Positions 12,856 through 25,699 of a stretch of DNA of 64,000 nt are shown here, one piece after another; the first letter of the stretch is position 1; each line of letters opens with the position of its first letter. The position numbers and the translations under genes are program-made. This DNA is from Chlorokybus atmophyticus. Its lineage: Eukaryota; Streptophyta; Chlorokybophyceae; Chlorokybales; Chlorokybaceae. Below the pieces are notes generated by a model. The model ran no database searches, was not told where the DNA came from, and was given only the letters and a program-made list of their open reading frames with translations. The stretch spans positions 947,124 to 1,011,123 of the forward strand of contig RHPI01002503.1 of assembly GCA_009103225.1 (NCBI GenBank), read 5' to 3'.

Positions 12856-13909
12856 TATTGCCACCTCACCGACACACAAACGCACTACCTTGAGCTCAAC
12901 TTCTCTGCCTACACACTGTGCAGTGTCCACTGCTCTGCTTACACACTCCCTTTGGGCAGGCGGTTGTTGACTCTCCACAACAACAAGTTGTTGTTGTGGA
13001 GAGTCAGCAAGCGTAACCCATACACACCCTGCATCGTAATGACGATACCTGTGGTCTCTAAGATACATCAGCGCGGGGGCGTGATACCCTTGCTCCGGTA
13101 TCGGAACGTGCCGAATTATTGCAGCAGCCCATTGTCATGCATAGTGTCGCTGCGTCGCGTTACATGACGCGTAGCGGACGGCGCTAACGGCGCTTTGACA
13201 ATTCCACCGTTCGAGCAATACCGGTCACAACTCCGACAGCAAGCGAGGGCTGACCTGCCGAGGTGGCCAAAACTTCGGCTGACGAGTACTTATGACCGGT
13301 GGGTGTGCATGCCTAAATTGGTGCGCCGTTCGGTTGCAAGGGTGGTGGTTAAACTTGGCTAACTACGGAATTAGGGTTTTGATACTGAGGCAGAGGCGGC
13401 CTCAGCTGCGGCAGTGGCGGCGGTGGTGGCGCGGAGGGGGGTGGGGACGCGGGCGGCGGCGGTTGTGGCTGCGGCTGCTGTGGAGGGGGAGGTGTGCCGT
13501 TGCCACCAAAGGGTTTTGCCTGCCCGCGCGAGCAGCTAGGCGTCGTAGAACACCGCTGTTGTTAGGGTTTGAGCGCTTGCCGCTGGGGATACCGCTCAGC
13601 TTGGAGGGCGGCTTTGAGGGGCGGCTCGCTCTCTTCCTCTCTCTTTGCTTACTTTTGTGGGCTTCTGAGGCCTGATTGCCGTTGACGGTATGCTCGGTGT
13701 CGGCGTGGGCGGCAGGGTTGTTCTTGTGGTCTGACGGCGAGGAGCGCCGGATCGGACGCCATGGAAGCCAGCATTGCCCTTGTCCCGGCGCTGTGCCGCA
13801 ACCTGGCAGGCTAGCACGCACTGAAGCAGGGTTATAGCACGGTGCTGCTGTACCAGCTGCGTCCGGCGGCTGTTTGCGAGATCAGCAGTTCAGTGCTCTT
13901 GACACTACC
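12856..13909. promoter_or_regulatory. Shared upstream region of DNAAF6 and casein kinase 1, with two telo-boxes
   Basis: The region between the divergent starts carries TTAGGGTTT at 13371-13379 and 13562-13570, plus GGC-rich sequence from about 13385 to 13500. Telo-boxes of this sequence occur near transcription starts of translation and housekeeping genes in plants. I place the likely CK1 promoter and 5' leader here. Open frames in the GC-rich part show no domain. Confidence 0.45.
12969..13005. repeat. Perfect 18-bp inverted repeat with 1-nt loop
   Basis: Arms 12969-12986 (starting GACTCTCCAC) and 12988-13005 are exactly complementary around a single G at 12987. It lies just upstream of the DNAAF6 start. 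The inner arms are AAC/GTT triplets like those of the palindromic array at 61.5–62.0 kb. Confidence 0.85.
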
Positions 13910-16470
<2,561 letters not shown>

Positions 16471-19400
16471 TGCCAGCACAGTTGTGCAATTGTACTTGCC
16501 GTGCAAAAACCTGCGCATGTTGCAAACCAAGTACAGATCACTTGCCATCCGTCCATGCATGGGAGAGGTCATTGTTCAAAGGAGGCCCTTGTATAGTTGG
16601 GTAGGTGGCGGTGGCTTATAGGCTCATGTTCTGTAGTATCAGTAATCAGCCAAGCCAGTCTTGTCTCAACACATGCCGCTCTGCCACGAATAGCGTTGCG
16701 TCAGATTTGGCGTGCATGTTGATATCCTGCTTCGATGACGCTGCCCAATCAGTCACGCACCTAGCAAGTTTGTCAATGGGCATTTGCGCTGCAACTCTGT
16801 GAGCTGGTCCAGTAGTCGTGTTGGACTGTGTGGCCTATGTTAGGGTTCCACTATGATTACGCTGCGACACTGCAGTTCTTGTGCATATTGTCTGATGCTG
16901 GCAGTAACAATGACCTGGATGGGTTGCCAACCACTCCAGCTTGCAAAACAGCAGGGGCTCTCTTATGCGACAGTGGCGCTGCTGCAGGTAACCATGAATG
17001 CAACACGTGCATGCATGACTAACAGGGGTCGTAGATGTAGACGTAGAGTAAGTAGCCTGGTGGTTGTATGTAGCAACGAGGTGAGTGTTTGCTGCAGAGT
17101 GCTGCATGCGTGATGTGGTCTAAATGGGCATACCCCTCTTGCATTTCCTTTACATACAAGTGTTGGCTGGCAGTGCTGCCACCATACCTTGCAATCCGCA
17201 ATCCGCACTCGCCATCAGAAAACAGAGCAATGGCACAAAGACGTAACAGTTAAATAGCCAAAGGGCTATGCAAGGGGTCCAATGCAATGGCGGAATGATC
17301 AACGACAACTTCATTTCAACACGCGAGATGCAGTAGCTGTGCCTGCAGTGCAATCCTTGCAACAACAGCATTAGCTTATGTGCAGATTACAACACAATAG
17401 CAACAACATGCTAAGGGGCTAGGTTCCTGTGCAAGTGCAAGTGCAAGGACAGGCGCGGACAGGGCAAGGCCAAAGGCAGGCTGAGGGGTTCCGCCCAAAT
17501 ATACCTGAGCGAAGCAGAGCAGGGATACATAACACACAAGACTTGCGTGTAGCATACCCCGAAGTGTAGGATTGAAAACCGTGCACAAGGCAGTAAGCAA
17601 GCAAGCAAGCAAAGCACAAGATTAAGTGGGAGCCAAGACAGAGTTAAACCTACTACTACACCCTACACTCAACTAGACCCCGAACCCTCAAGTCGATGCA
17701 GTAGCAGGGTGGGACAGCTAGCAAGGCAGCAGTTGGACGACCTGCAGAATGTAGGGACATGCCAATTTCAAGAAACAACACGATACAGTTTACAATCCAT
17801 TACGCAAGGTGACATGGAGTTCATACATCTGTTGGAAACCCAACCTTTTGTAAGGCCATCATAAGGTGAGTCACAATAGGAAAGAGGTCACATGTCATGT
17901 CACAGTTAAGCTTGTGCTGCATATCAATAGGACATAACCATTCGTTAATGTTGCTAATGAGAGTTCATCAGCAACAACATTGAGGAATGAGTACTCAATG
18001 TGAGAGTATTTGTAAAAAGATCATACACATTGGTTGGGACTTGCATGTATGCATAGAGGTTTCGTCGTAACCAACGGCTACATTGCATATAACAAGAATT
18101 TACAGCACGTATTGCGTGGTTAGCATCATGATAAAACAAGAAACCCTTTGTAGCATATTGCGGATATATTTGCTATGCTTAATATCGTACATCGAGATCA
18201 ACTGGTTGATTGCAATACCATGCTAACCGTGCTCAATACCGCGTATACGGTACAAAATATGTAAATGTGCTCAATATCGTATATGCGGTACTGAGCACGA
18301 TCAGCAATGTAATGTACACAATCAACACGGTTAATGCGTTTTAAACACATACCACTTCATATGCCAGTGCAAATGCGCATATAATTAATTTGGCTGATTG
18401 TGCAGACACGCTCACAATCAACACGAATGTGCACGCAGATGACAGCGCGCATGCATATACACGCAATGACACAAGTGACTCCTTGCCAGGCCGTGACATC
18501 AAAGCACACGAGCGCACATATGAATGCGTTATGACACATCATACAATGCACATAAGCACACATGCATAAAACCCACATACTGTTGCTACTTAAGGTATGT
18601 CAACGGTATGATAGCTCGGCAGCTCACACCAACAATATATGATCAACGACTTACAAAGCTAGTGGTGCGGCTTTTGAAACTCTGCCGGCCGGCAACCCGT
18701 CGTCACACTCTTTTCAAGGGTCGGCGATAATGCCACGTGCGCCTAGGTTACGACTACACATCACACTGTATGATAGGAAATGATGCCCTGAATATGATTA
18801 TGCTATACTCATTGGTCGTTTCATCGATCTGTTTTCAGATTCATGCTAAAACCCGATCCGTGACATGTTACAATATTTTGTTATATGTTGCAATGTTTCG
18901 ACATGTGTGTATATATGTCTTGCATATGTTTGGATATGTTGCTTGGTTGTATGCAGCGTCGGCAATGCGGTGGGTGGAAGGTCCTCGCCATCTTGTCGCG
19001 AGGTTTGTGTTGCTGTTGGCCTTGGTGTTGTATTCGTTTGCTTTGTTGTTTATATGTGCGTGGGCAAATGACGTTTTCGGGTGTGAGGAAGCCAGAGGTT
19101 GCATGTGTTGTGGGCGACACCTGTGTGAAAAGCAACGCAGAACTTTGGTGTGTCTCTAATAATGCATATGTTGCCATCAATTGCGAGCCTTTCCATTTTT
19201 GCGACTACTTTGAAGCGTTCGGGCAAATGGCAAGTGTCTATGGTTGTGTTGACGCTGTGGAGTGTCTGCTCTGTCTGTTAGAGCGATATGTTGTCGTCAT
19301 AAAGCGGTTTGCTGCTGAGCATTTTAATGTTCAAAACTTACCTTCAGAGGCGGAAATAAACATGCTTGTATAATTCTTACAAATGGCTTATACGGAGCTG

Positions 19401-19877
19401 CGAGAGCGCCGTGATATTTGGAAGCAGAAATTCCAGTTGTTGCGCATGGATGCATAAACCAAGCTTATGTAAATTCCCTGAATTGCATTGCGTCGATATA
19501 GATGTAGTGTATGGACCAATTAATTATGTTAATGGCTCTTTCATGTACGGTTGTTACTTGAGTCTGCGTAGCTGCATCTCATGTTGATGTGCTCAGCTTA
19601 CTTATGTCTTATGAAAACGATGTTATGCAACACGAACACATGTGTTATGTACAAGTGTGCTATGGCTACCCGAGTCACTATTGGCCATTTCATCAATATG
19701 ACATTTGCAAGGTCAGTCACACTGCATTGTACATGTGCACACCGTCATTACAGACACACTAGCTGCCATAGCATCAGTCGTCATCTGGTGCGAGGGAAGT
19801 GCTTGCCCCCGGATGTTCTGGGTTGTGGTCCTGCGTCATTGGTCCAGGTCATCGTCATCGTCGTCGCTTAAGATCAT
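16471..19877. other. Intergenic region, no gene supported
   Basis: This holds the CK1 3' flank and AT-richer sequence from about 17.8 kb on. Several short, non-homologous open frames occur. The longest plausible one, on the plus strand, ends at 19373, and its last 80 codons (ending PSEAEINMLV) look protein-like but match nothing I recognise. A small hairpin with GTGCTCA/TGAGCAC ends sits near 18267-18298. Confidence 0.5.
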
Positions 19878-20279
19878 TTATTGGGGCTGCCCTGGTTGCG
19901 GTGGTTGATACAAAATGATCAGTCGGAAGCGGCGACAGACCGGGCACTCAACTTGAGGATGAGGACCGCTGCGCAGTTTGTGTAAACACTGCTTGCATAA
20001 CGGATGCCCGCAACATGGCAGCAGCAGCATCTCTGCGAGGTTTTTCTTGTCGTAGCAGCACACACAAGGTAAATTGTTGGGTCGAGGAGAGTCGAGGGTC
20101 ACACTGTCTCGGGCCGCTGCAGGGAAAGACATGCTAGCCCTGCTGCTGCAATATGTTATAACATGTAGCAAAAGTAAAACATAACCCAGCTCGTATGGCG
20201 AGGAGTGCTTGGTGGAGCTGCTCCGCTGTCGCTGAGTCACACGGACATGTGGAGGCGGCGTCCTCTTTTTAGTGTACAT
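19878..20279 (-). CDS. RING-finger domain, 3'-terminal module of the methyltransferase retroelement
   Basis: This is an open frame of 133 codons. A C3HC4-type RING is visible: CVCC, then PCCGHPLCKQC, then CPVCRR. RING fingers of this type usually bind E2 ubiquitin-conjugating enzymes and act as E3 ligases. The stretch lies directly downstream, same strand, of the integrase/PHD frame. It could be the C-terminal part of the polyprotein after a frameshift, or a separate ORF. A host gene is less likely because no intron boundaries or flanking host exons are seen. Function in the element is unknown. Confidence 0.7.
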   Translation of the reverse strand: MYTKKRTPPPHVRVTQRQRSSSTKHSSPYELGYVLLLLHVITYCSSRASMSFPAAARDSVTLDSPRPNNLPCVCCYDKKNLAEMLLLPCCGHPLCKQCLHKLRSGPHPQVECPVCRRFRLIILYQPPQPGQPQ

Positions 20280-20343
20280 GCGTTGCTGTAGGACACACAG
20301 TCAACAAGCCACCCCCCCTGAGCTTCTGAGGAGGTTCCAGCTG

Positions 20344-21772
20344 TTAACGCAGGTGAGGAGGACCGTTGGTGCGGCAATCGTCACACCAGTATTCCTCCAT
20401 GGGTATTGCGTCCAATGGGGGCTCCAGACAGTAGCAATCCAGGCCCTTGTTGCAGCCATCGCAGAGCATCATGAGTGCGTTGTCGCCGGCACTGCCGCAT
20501 CGTTCACAGCGTGTGCTGCGGGCGGGGTGAGGGTGCTGGATGCGCGCGAAGCCCGCTATGTAAGGAAGGTGACATGGCGCGCAGTTCACCATGGTGTCTT
20601 TCAACCTCTCGCCGTTCCGATCAAGGAGGTCCAGCACTCCTGTGGGGTACACCTTGAGTATCTTGTAGACGGTGCGGCCCACGGAGGTGTCGAGCGTGTC
20701 CTTGGTGGCTGCCATGCGGTAGGCAAAGTCCTCTGCCTGAAACCGCCGTAGGCGCTCCGAGCGCGTGGGGAGCGGCTTCTACAACCTTGTAGAAGCCGTT
20801 CCGCACGCGCTCGTAGTGCAGGGTGTCGCGGTGATGTGCGATGCGCAGGCTGTTGAAGGCCATCGGGACGGTGTGCTCGAACAGCGTGGCGCGTGTGGTA
20901 ATGTCGTGGTGCATCCAATCGGGATCGTCGAGGTTGTTCACCACACGGTCTACTTCCTGCTGTGCACAAAAGGGAAGCAATGGCGGACGCCCAAATAGCA
21001 GGTAGTATGGGCTGTACTCGCGCAGAGCTGCCTGCTTTGACAATCGGTACCCAAGAGCCACCCACGAAAGGTGGTCGCCCCTGGTGTTCTTCTCATACTC
21101 CAGCACGTATTTGCGGAGTGCCTTCTTAATAGTCTGTATCGTCCGCTCGGCGAGACCGTCGGCTTGAGGGTGGTCACGCAAAGTGCGGTGATGATCGATG
21201 TAGCATTTGTCCAGCAGGGTGTCGAACTCCCCTCTGAATTCCGTGCCCCGGTCGGTGACCCCAGCGCAGCTGCCGAACCGGTTGAGGACATGGGAGAAGA
21301 AGGCTTGAGACACCCTCCTGCTGCTCATGTCGGGTAATGGCACCAGCTCCACCCATTTGGAGCAGTGCTCGATCATGACCAGTATGTAGCGGTTGCCCCG
21401 TGTGGAGGGTGCCAAGTCTCTTAAGATGTCGTGACCCCAGCGATAGAACAGACCAAAGATGGGGAGTGGGTGCAAGGTGGCGCTGCGTGTGTTGAGGCTG
21501 GCGCGTACCATGTCACACTGCTAGCAGCGACTGATAAACCCCTGCACCTGTTTGAACAGCCCATATCACCAATATTGCGCCCTTACCAGGCTGACGGTAC
21601 GCTTGACACCGAAATGTCCAAGCTCAGTGTGGAGGGCAGCGATGATGCCCTCGCGTGAGGCTGGTGTTGGCACCTCCTTGTCCTCGTCCTGGACGCGGCG
21701 ATACACCTTGTCATCCGCCCAACGATAGTGGCGGGTGCGTTGACTGACACGATCTTTCTCTCGTGCACTCAT
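20344..21772 (-). pseudogene. Integrase with C-terminal PHD-like finger
   Basis: The zinc-binding N-terminus (LHTELGHFGVKRTV, 21.6–21.7 kb) is followed by in-frame stops where tryptophan and glutamine are expected. The DDE core shows WGHDIL, VTDRGTEF and HPQADGLAERTIQ. After a frame change near 20.8 kb the integrase C-terminus continues (VYKILKVYPTGVLDLL). It then reaches a PHD-like Cys cluster: CERC, CDGC, CYCLEPPL and YWCDDC. The usual PHD histidine is replaced by Asp (GLDCYC). PHD fingers read histone H3 tails, so this module could steer integration to chosen chromatin, as chromodomains do in chromoviruses; that is inference. A palindrome (GGCTTCTACAA and its complement) sits at about 20774-20797. 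Confidence 0.78.
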
Positions 21773-21823
21773 GTTGGAGGGAAGCTAGCCACTTTGAAGG
21801 AAGGAGAGTGATGGCTTGTTCAA

Positions 21824-23480
21824 TCATATGTCCTGCCTGGTGTCGTTGGGTGCCAGCTCGGTGTCGTCGACTTCGATGTCGATCGCGTGAACGTCCCTTA
21901 GGGGTGTGGTCACTGTGGGGCCGGTAGACTCAAGGGCTGGAATCTCCTTTGTCGTTGAGGTGGCGGTGGTATTGATCTGGCGCCCTGACCATACCGCGGC
22001 AACAGCAAACATAGCCGCCACGATGGGAGCTGCTGCTGCGGGGCCGAGCTCGTGCCGAGCTCCGGTTGCATTGCTGGTATTGCGGTGAGGGTTGCGACAG
22101 GCCATCAGCGTTCTGATTGGTGAGGCCGGCACGGTGGTTGATCTCGAAGTCATACTCCCGCAGCAACAGGGCCCCGCGAGCAGGTTTCCCTGTCAGATGT
22201 TGGTCATCAACCGCTTGAGTGGCTGATGATCGGTGATCAGCTGAAATTGTCGACCAAAAAGGAAAGGTCTGAGAAAGGAGATAGCCCACACTGCAGCGAG
22301 GCACTCCCCCTCACAGCTGCTGTAGTTGGCCTTAGCGCTGTTGTTGCCTCAGCTAGCATACGACACCACCCGCTCCTTCTTGTTCTCATCGTGCTGAACA
22401 AGCACAGCCCCCATCCTAAGCTTGCTCCAGTTGATGTGGAGGATGAAGGGCTTGTTGTAGTCAGGACGTTGCAGGATGGGAGCAGTGGTGAGCCTGCCCT
22501 TTAGCTCCTCAAACGCCTGCTGTTGTGGCTCCTTCCACGCAAACTCCACTTCCTCTTCAGAAGCTCGTGAAGGGGTCGCGCGATCTTTGCGAAGTCCTTC
22601 ACGAACCGGCGATGGTAGTTGGCCAGGCCTAGTAAGGCGCGCAGGCGCGTAAGGTTTGTCGGAGCAGGGATAGCCGCGAATGCCTCCACTTTTGCCTGCT
22701 GTACGCACTGTGGGGCACAATCATGTGCCCTAGGTAGGGTACCTTGCGAATGAATAAGGTGCACTTGTCGGGGTGTACTGTCATCCCTACCCCCTTGAGT
22801 CTCTCCAGCACTTCCTCGATGTACTGTAGGTGCTCTTCGTTGCTGCGGCTGAAGATGAGAATGTCGTCAATGTAGCATCACGCAAAGTCCAGCCCCTATT
22901 AGGCTTTCTCCATGACGCGCTGGAACTTAGTAGGAGCATTCTTCAGTCCGAAGGGCATGACCTTCCACTGGTACAGCTGCCGGTTGCCTCAAAAAGAGGT
23001 CTTGTGCTTGTCCTCCTCCTTAATGACGATCTGGTTGTACCCTTGTCGCATGTCCAGGATGCTAAAGACGGTACAGTCTCCTACATCATCAGAAATACCC
23101 TCTGCAGTAGGCATCGGATATCTGTCTTGTTTGGTTTTGTTGTTGAGGGAGCGATAGTCGCCGCACATACGCCGTTCTGTCTAGTTGCCTGCTGAATCCT
23201 TCTACAGGGGCATAATGATCGCGGCCGCAAAGTCCGATGTGAATTCCTCAATCAGGCATCTAGCAGAGCCTTGCACCTTTGCTCCACCAAGTCTTCTTCC
23301 AACTTGGAGAGTTGGTACTGTTGTCGAAACACCGGTTCGGTGTCCACCAACTCGATGTCCATTTAGTAAGCTGAGCAAACGCCCAATTCCTTCGCACAGA
23401 AGCTGAACTGACTCCTCCACTTGTTGAGGAGAGGGCCTCAAGTTGTTCTCGCGTTTGGCGTGTAGCCAGTGGTTCAATGG
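21824..23480 (-). pseudogene. Reverse transcriptase–RNase H of the methyltransferase retroelement
   Basis: RT landmarks on the minus strand are: VFRQQYQLSKLEEDLVEQ near 23.3 kb; FSILDMRQGYNQIVI; WKVMPFGLKNAPTKFQRVM; the catalytic CYIDDILIFS at about 22850-22880; FLGLANYHRRFVKDF-type sequence near 22.6 kb; and the RNase H region ending with REYDFEINHRAGLTNQNADGLS near 22.1 kb. Frameshifts and several stops break the frame; for example TGA replaces the expected Trp in the TSF-GNRQ segment, and TGA replaces Arg just before CYIDD. It is clearly Ty3/gypsy-type RT and clearly inactive in this copy. Confidence 0.85.
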
Positions 23481-23639
23481 CATGGGACCAAGAGGTAGCG
23501 TTGGCGACTACTGAAATGTTGTCCATATGGGCGATTTCGAGGGCGGTGTGTGCCGCTTTGGTCTCTTGTATGCGGTCGGCCCACCCCCCCGCCAGGTGTT
23601 CGAGCTCCTGAAAGGACACATGGCGGTCTTTGAGAGCAA

Positions 23640-24640
23640 AGCATATTTCCAATAACCATGCCATGCTGTTCTGGTCCATGGCGCGTCCCAATAGCTGACG
23701 AAACTGATTGTCGGTCAGCGTGGAACCTGTGATACTACCTGGAGAGAATCCCATGACGCGATCGTGCTCACGTGCATTGGGTTCCTCCAGTTGGCCTATG
23801 TTAGAATCCAACACCATGCCATCGCCGTGGTTGTGGAAGGCGTATGATCCTGGGTAAGACCCCAGAGTGGGGAGCGCACGATGTGGTTGACCAGACTGGT
23901 TGCACCTGTAAAAGTGCTGGTGATTGTGTCGGGTGACTGGTTGTGCTGTGCGCCCATGGTCCAGCATAGCGTCAACGGTGAGATCGCGTGGACGCCTGCT
24001 GTGCAGCTATTCAGCAGCAAAGAGATCCTCGATTGTAGCTAGGTTGGTCCACTTGGCGCGGACGCAATGAGCATGGGAGCCATGCCGCGCTGCGTTGATT
24101 TTGAAAGAATGTCCCAGCGAGGATTGCGCCTGTCGAAAGCTGTTAGCCACGTGATGGCGCTCATCGTCTTCGAAGTGCACATTCTCAAGGATGTATCCCG
24201 GAGGCCTGAACAGCTGGTTGCTCTGCAGGATTTGATCACACGCATCAGTTCCCAAAACAATCGTGAGCGAGGATCAGCGAGTCCTTGGCCGCTGCCTAAT
24301 CTGGAGTGTCCTTGACACTCCCATCTTGCTATCAGCAGGTCGATGTTGCCCACCGCCAGGAGGTGATCCGCAGTGATTAAACGAATGTTCTGTGGCAGTG
24401 CCTTTTTACTGCCTTGCAGTGCCGATGGCGGCAGTCGCTGCAGGTAGCATTTGTGTAGGTGGCGCAGGTGGTGGCCCAGGGCAATCTGTGCGTGTGGATC
24501 AGGGTCACAGTAGAAGTACTTGGTGACCGTCGCGCCGGTATTGAGGACAGCGGCGAGGCCACTACCTATTCCTCCAAATAGTTCCAACACGGTGATTCCT
24601 TGTTGGCGACGGAATACGTGAAACTCCACTACTCCAGTAG
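23640..24640 (-). pseudogene. C5 cytosine-specific DNA methyltransferase domain inside a retroelement
   Basis: Motif I is VLELFGGIGSGLAAVL (SAM binding). A DPD acidic residue follows (YFYCDPDPHA, motif II-like). Motif IV contains the catalytic cysteine in WECQGHSRLGSG, with Glu instead of the usual Pro. Then come DPRSRLFWELMRVI, motif VI ENV in GYILENVHFED, a motif VIII-like HAHCVRAKWTN, and the motif IX/X region RVMGFSPG … LLGRAMDQNSMAWLL. The order and spacing fit a full catalytic domain without a target-recognition expansion. A frameshift near 24230 separates motif IV from motif VI, and another frame change precedes motif X. The domain lies between protease and RT on the same strand. Methyltransferase capture by retroelements is known in charophyte algae and dinoflagellates. 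Confidence 0.87.
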
Positions 24641-24930
24641 CCACCTGGTGTTGCTGCTGGACCGCAGCTTGGTTCTTGTAGAGAGGGAACCGTGAAGTGA
24701 GCTGTGGTCTAATCAGTAGTAGATATGCGACCACCTGTGCGGGCCAGCGGCGTTTCGCTGGTTTCTTGTGGGCCACTTCTTCGGTGGCATCTTCCTGAGC
24801 CTCGTCGTATGGGATAGGTGAGTCTTGGTTAGAGTTGTGGGTGACCACTGCAGATGATTTGTCAGTGGTTGTCGAACCCGACCTGTGGGTGGCTGTTGCG
24901 GCTGATCTATTAGTGGTTGTCGACAACAAC

Positions 24931-25527
24931 CTATAGGTGGGAGCGAGTGCGAGCCACGAGCTCGAGAGGCAGATATCCTTGAACCTCTCCATCCTCCCCA
25001 TCCCCATGAGGACGAAACCATGCCTTCTCTGTCCAGCAATCTAGCCCCATGCCAATAGGGAAGTTGAAGGCCTGTCCAAACAACAGGTCGAAGGATCCTG
25101 CGTCGGTGACCACACACTTCTGTATAACCTCGGTACTGTGGGACGGGTCCACTCCTGTCAAGCAAATGCACTGGGCTTGCTTGGTGATGCCAATCTCCTT
25201 GTCGCGGCTGCCGGTTGCTATGTTGAGCACGTATGGGCACGGCATTAGCTCAGCGCTGGTGATGCCAAGGTTGCGTGCGAGGTAACGTCCGATGATGACA
25301 GGCTGGGCTCCAGAGTCCAGCATCACCCGCTTGGGTGTTCGTCCATTGATAGTGACATGCTTGCCTTGGTTGGCGATTATGGCTGCGTTGGCGTGGATGC
25401 GCAGCCGCTTGAATTGTCGGTGTCGGTGTGTGCGTGGGGTGACTGCTGCTGCAATCTCATCCGGTGGCATCGAGCGCTGTGCGGCAAGCCCTTTGATCAG
25501 CTGGGTCTTGAGTGTCGAATGTATCAC
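24931..25527 (-). pseudogene. Retroviral-type aspartic protease region
   Basis: The open frame contains KRVMLDSGAQPVIIG, the aspartic protease active-site type D-S-G (D-T/S-G-A). Downstream is a hydrophobic-hydrophobic-G type segment (FDLLFGQAFNFPIG). It follows Gag and precedes the methyltransferase on the minus strand, partly overlapping it in another frame. Its job would be polyprotein cleavage. I call it pseudogene because the element around it is frameshifted; this segment itself is open. Confidence 0.7.
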
Positions 25528-25699
25528 ATGTGTGATGCTTGTATCCGGTCAGCTTGCCCTCCACACAGGAGTCGGACGTCGAAGGTATGGGCTGAGCACG
25601 TGGACTCCGGACTTAGCAAGACGGTCAAGCCAGGACGGACTCCGGACCAGATGCTGAGTAGAGCGTTGGGAGAAACCACATAGCTTTGTGGATACGTAA

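Noticed and set aside
12684-12893. Plus-strand frame beginning MDLDVAKSPYVSVSWIDC
   Set aside because: It overlaps the first exon of DNAAF6 on the minus strand, which has clear homology; the plus frame has none.
21906-22720. Plus-strand Val/Ala-rich frames in the 22–28 kb region
   Set aside because: They lie opposite RT, RNase H and Gag of the minus-strand element and have no motif.
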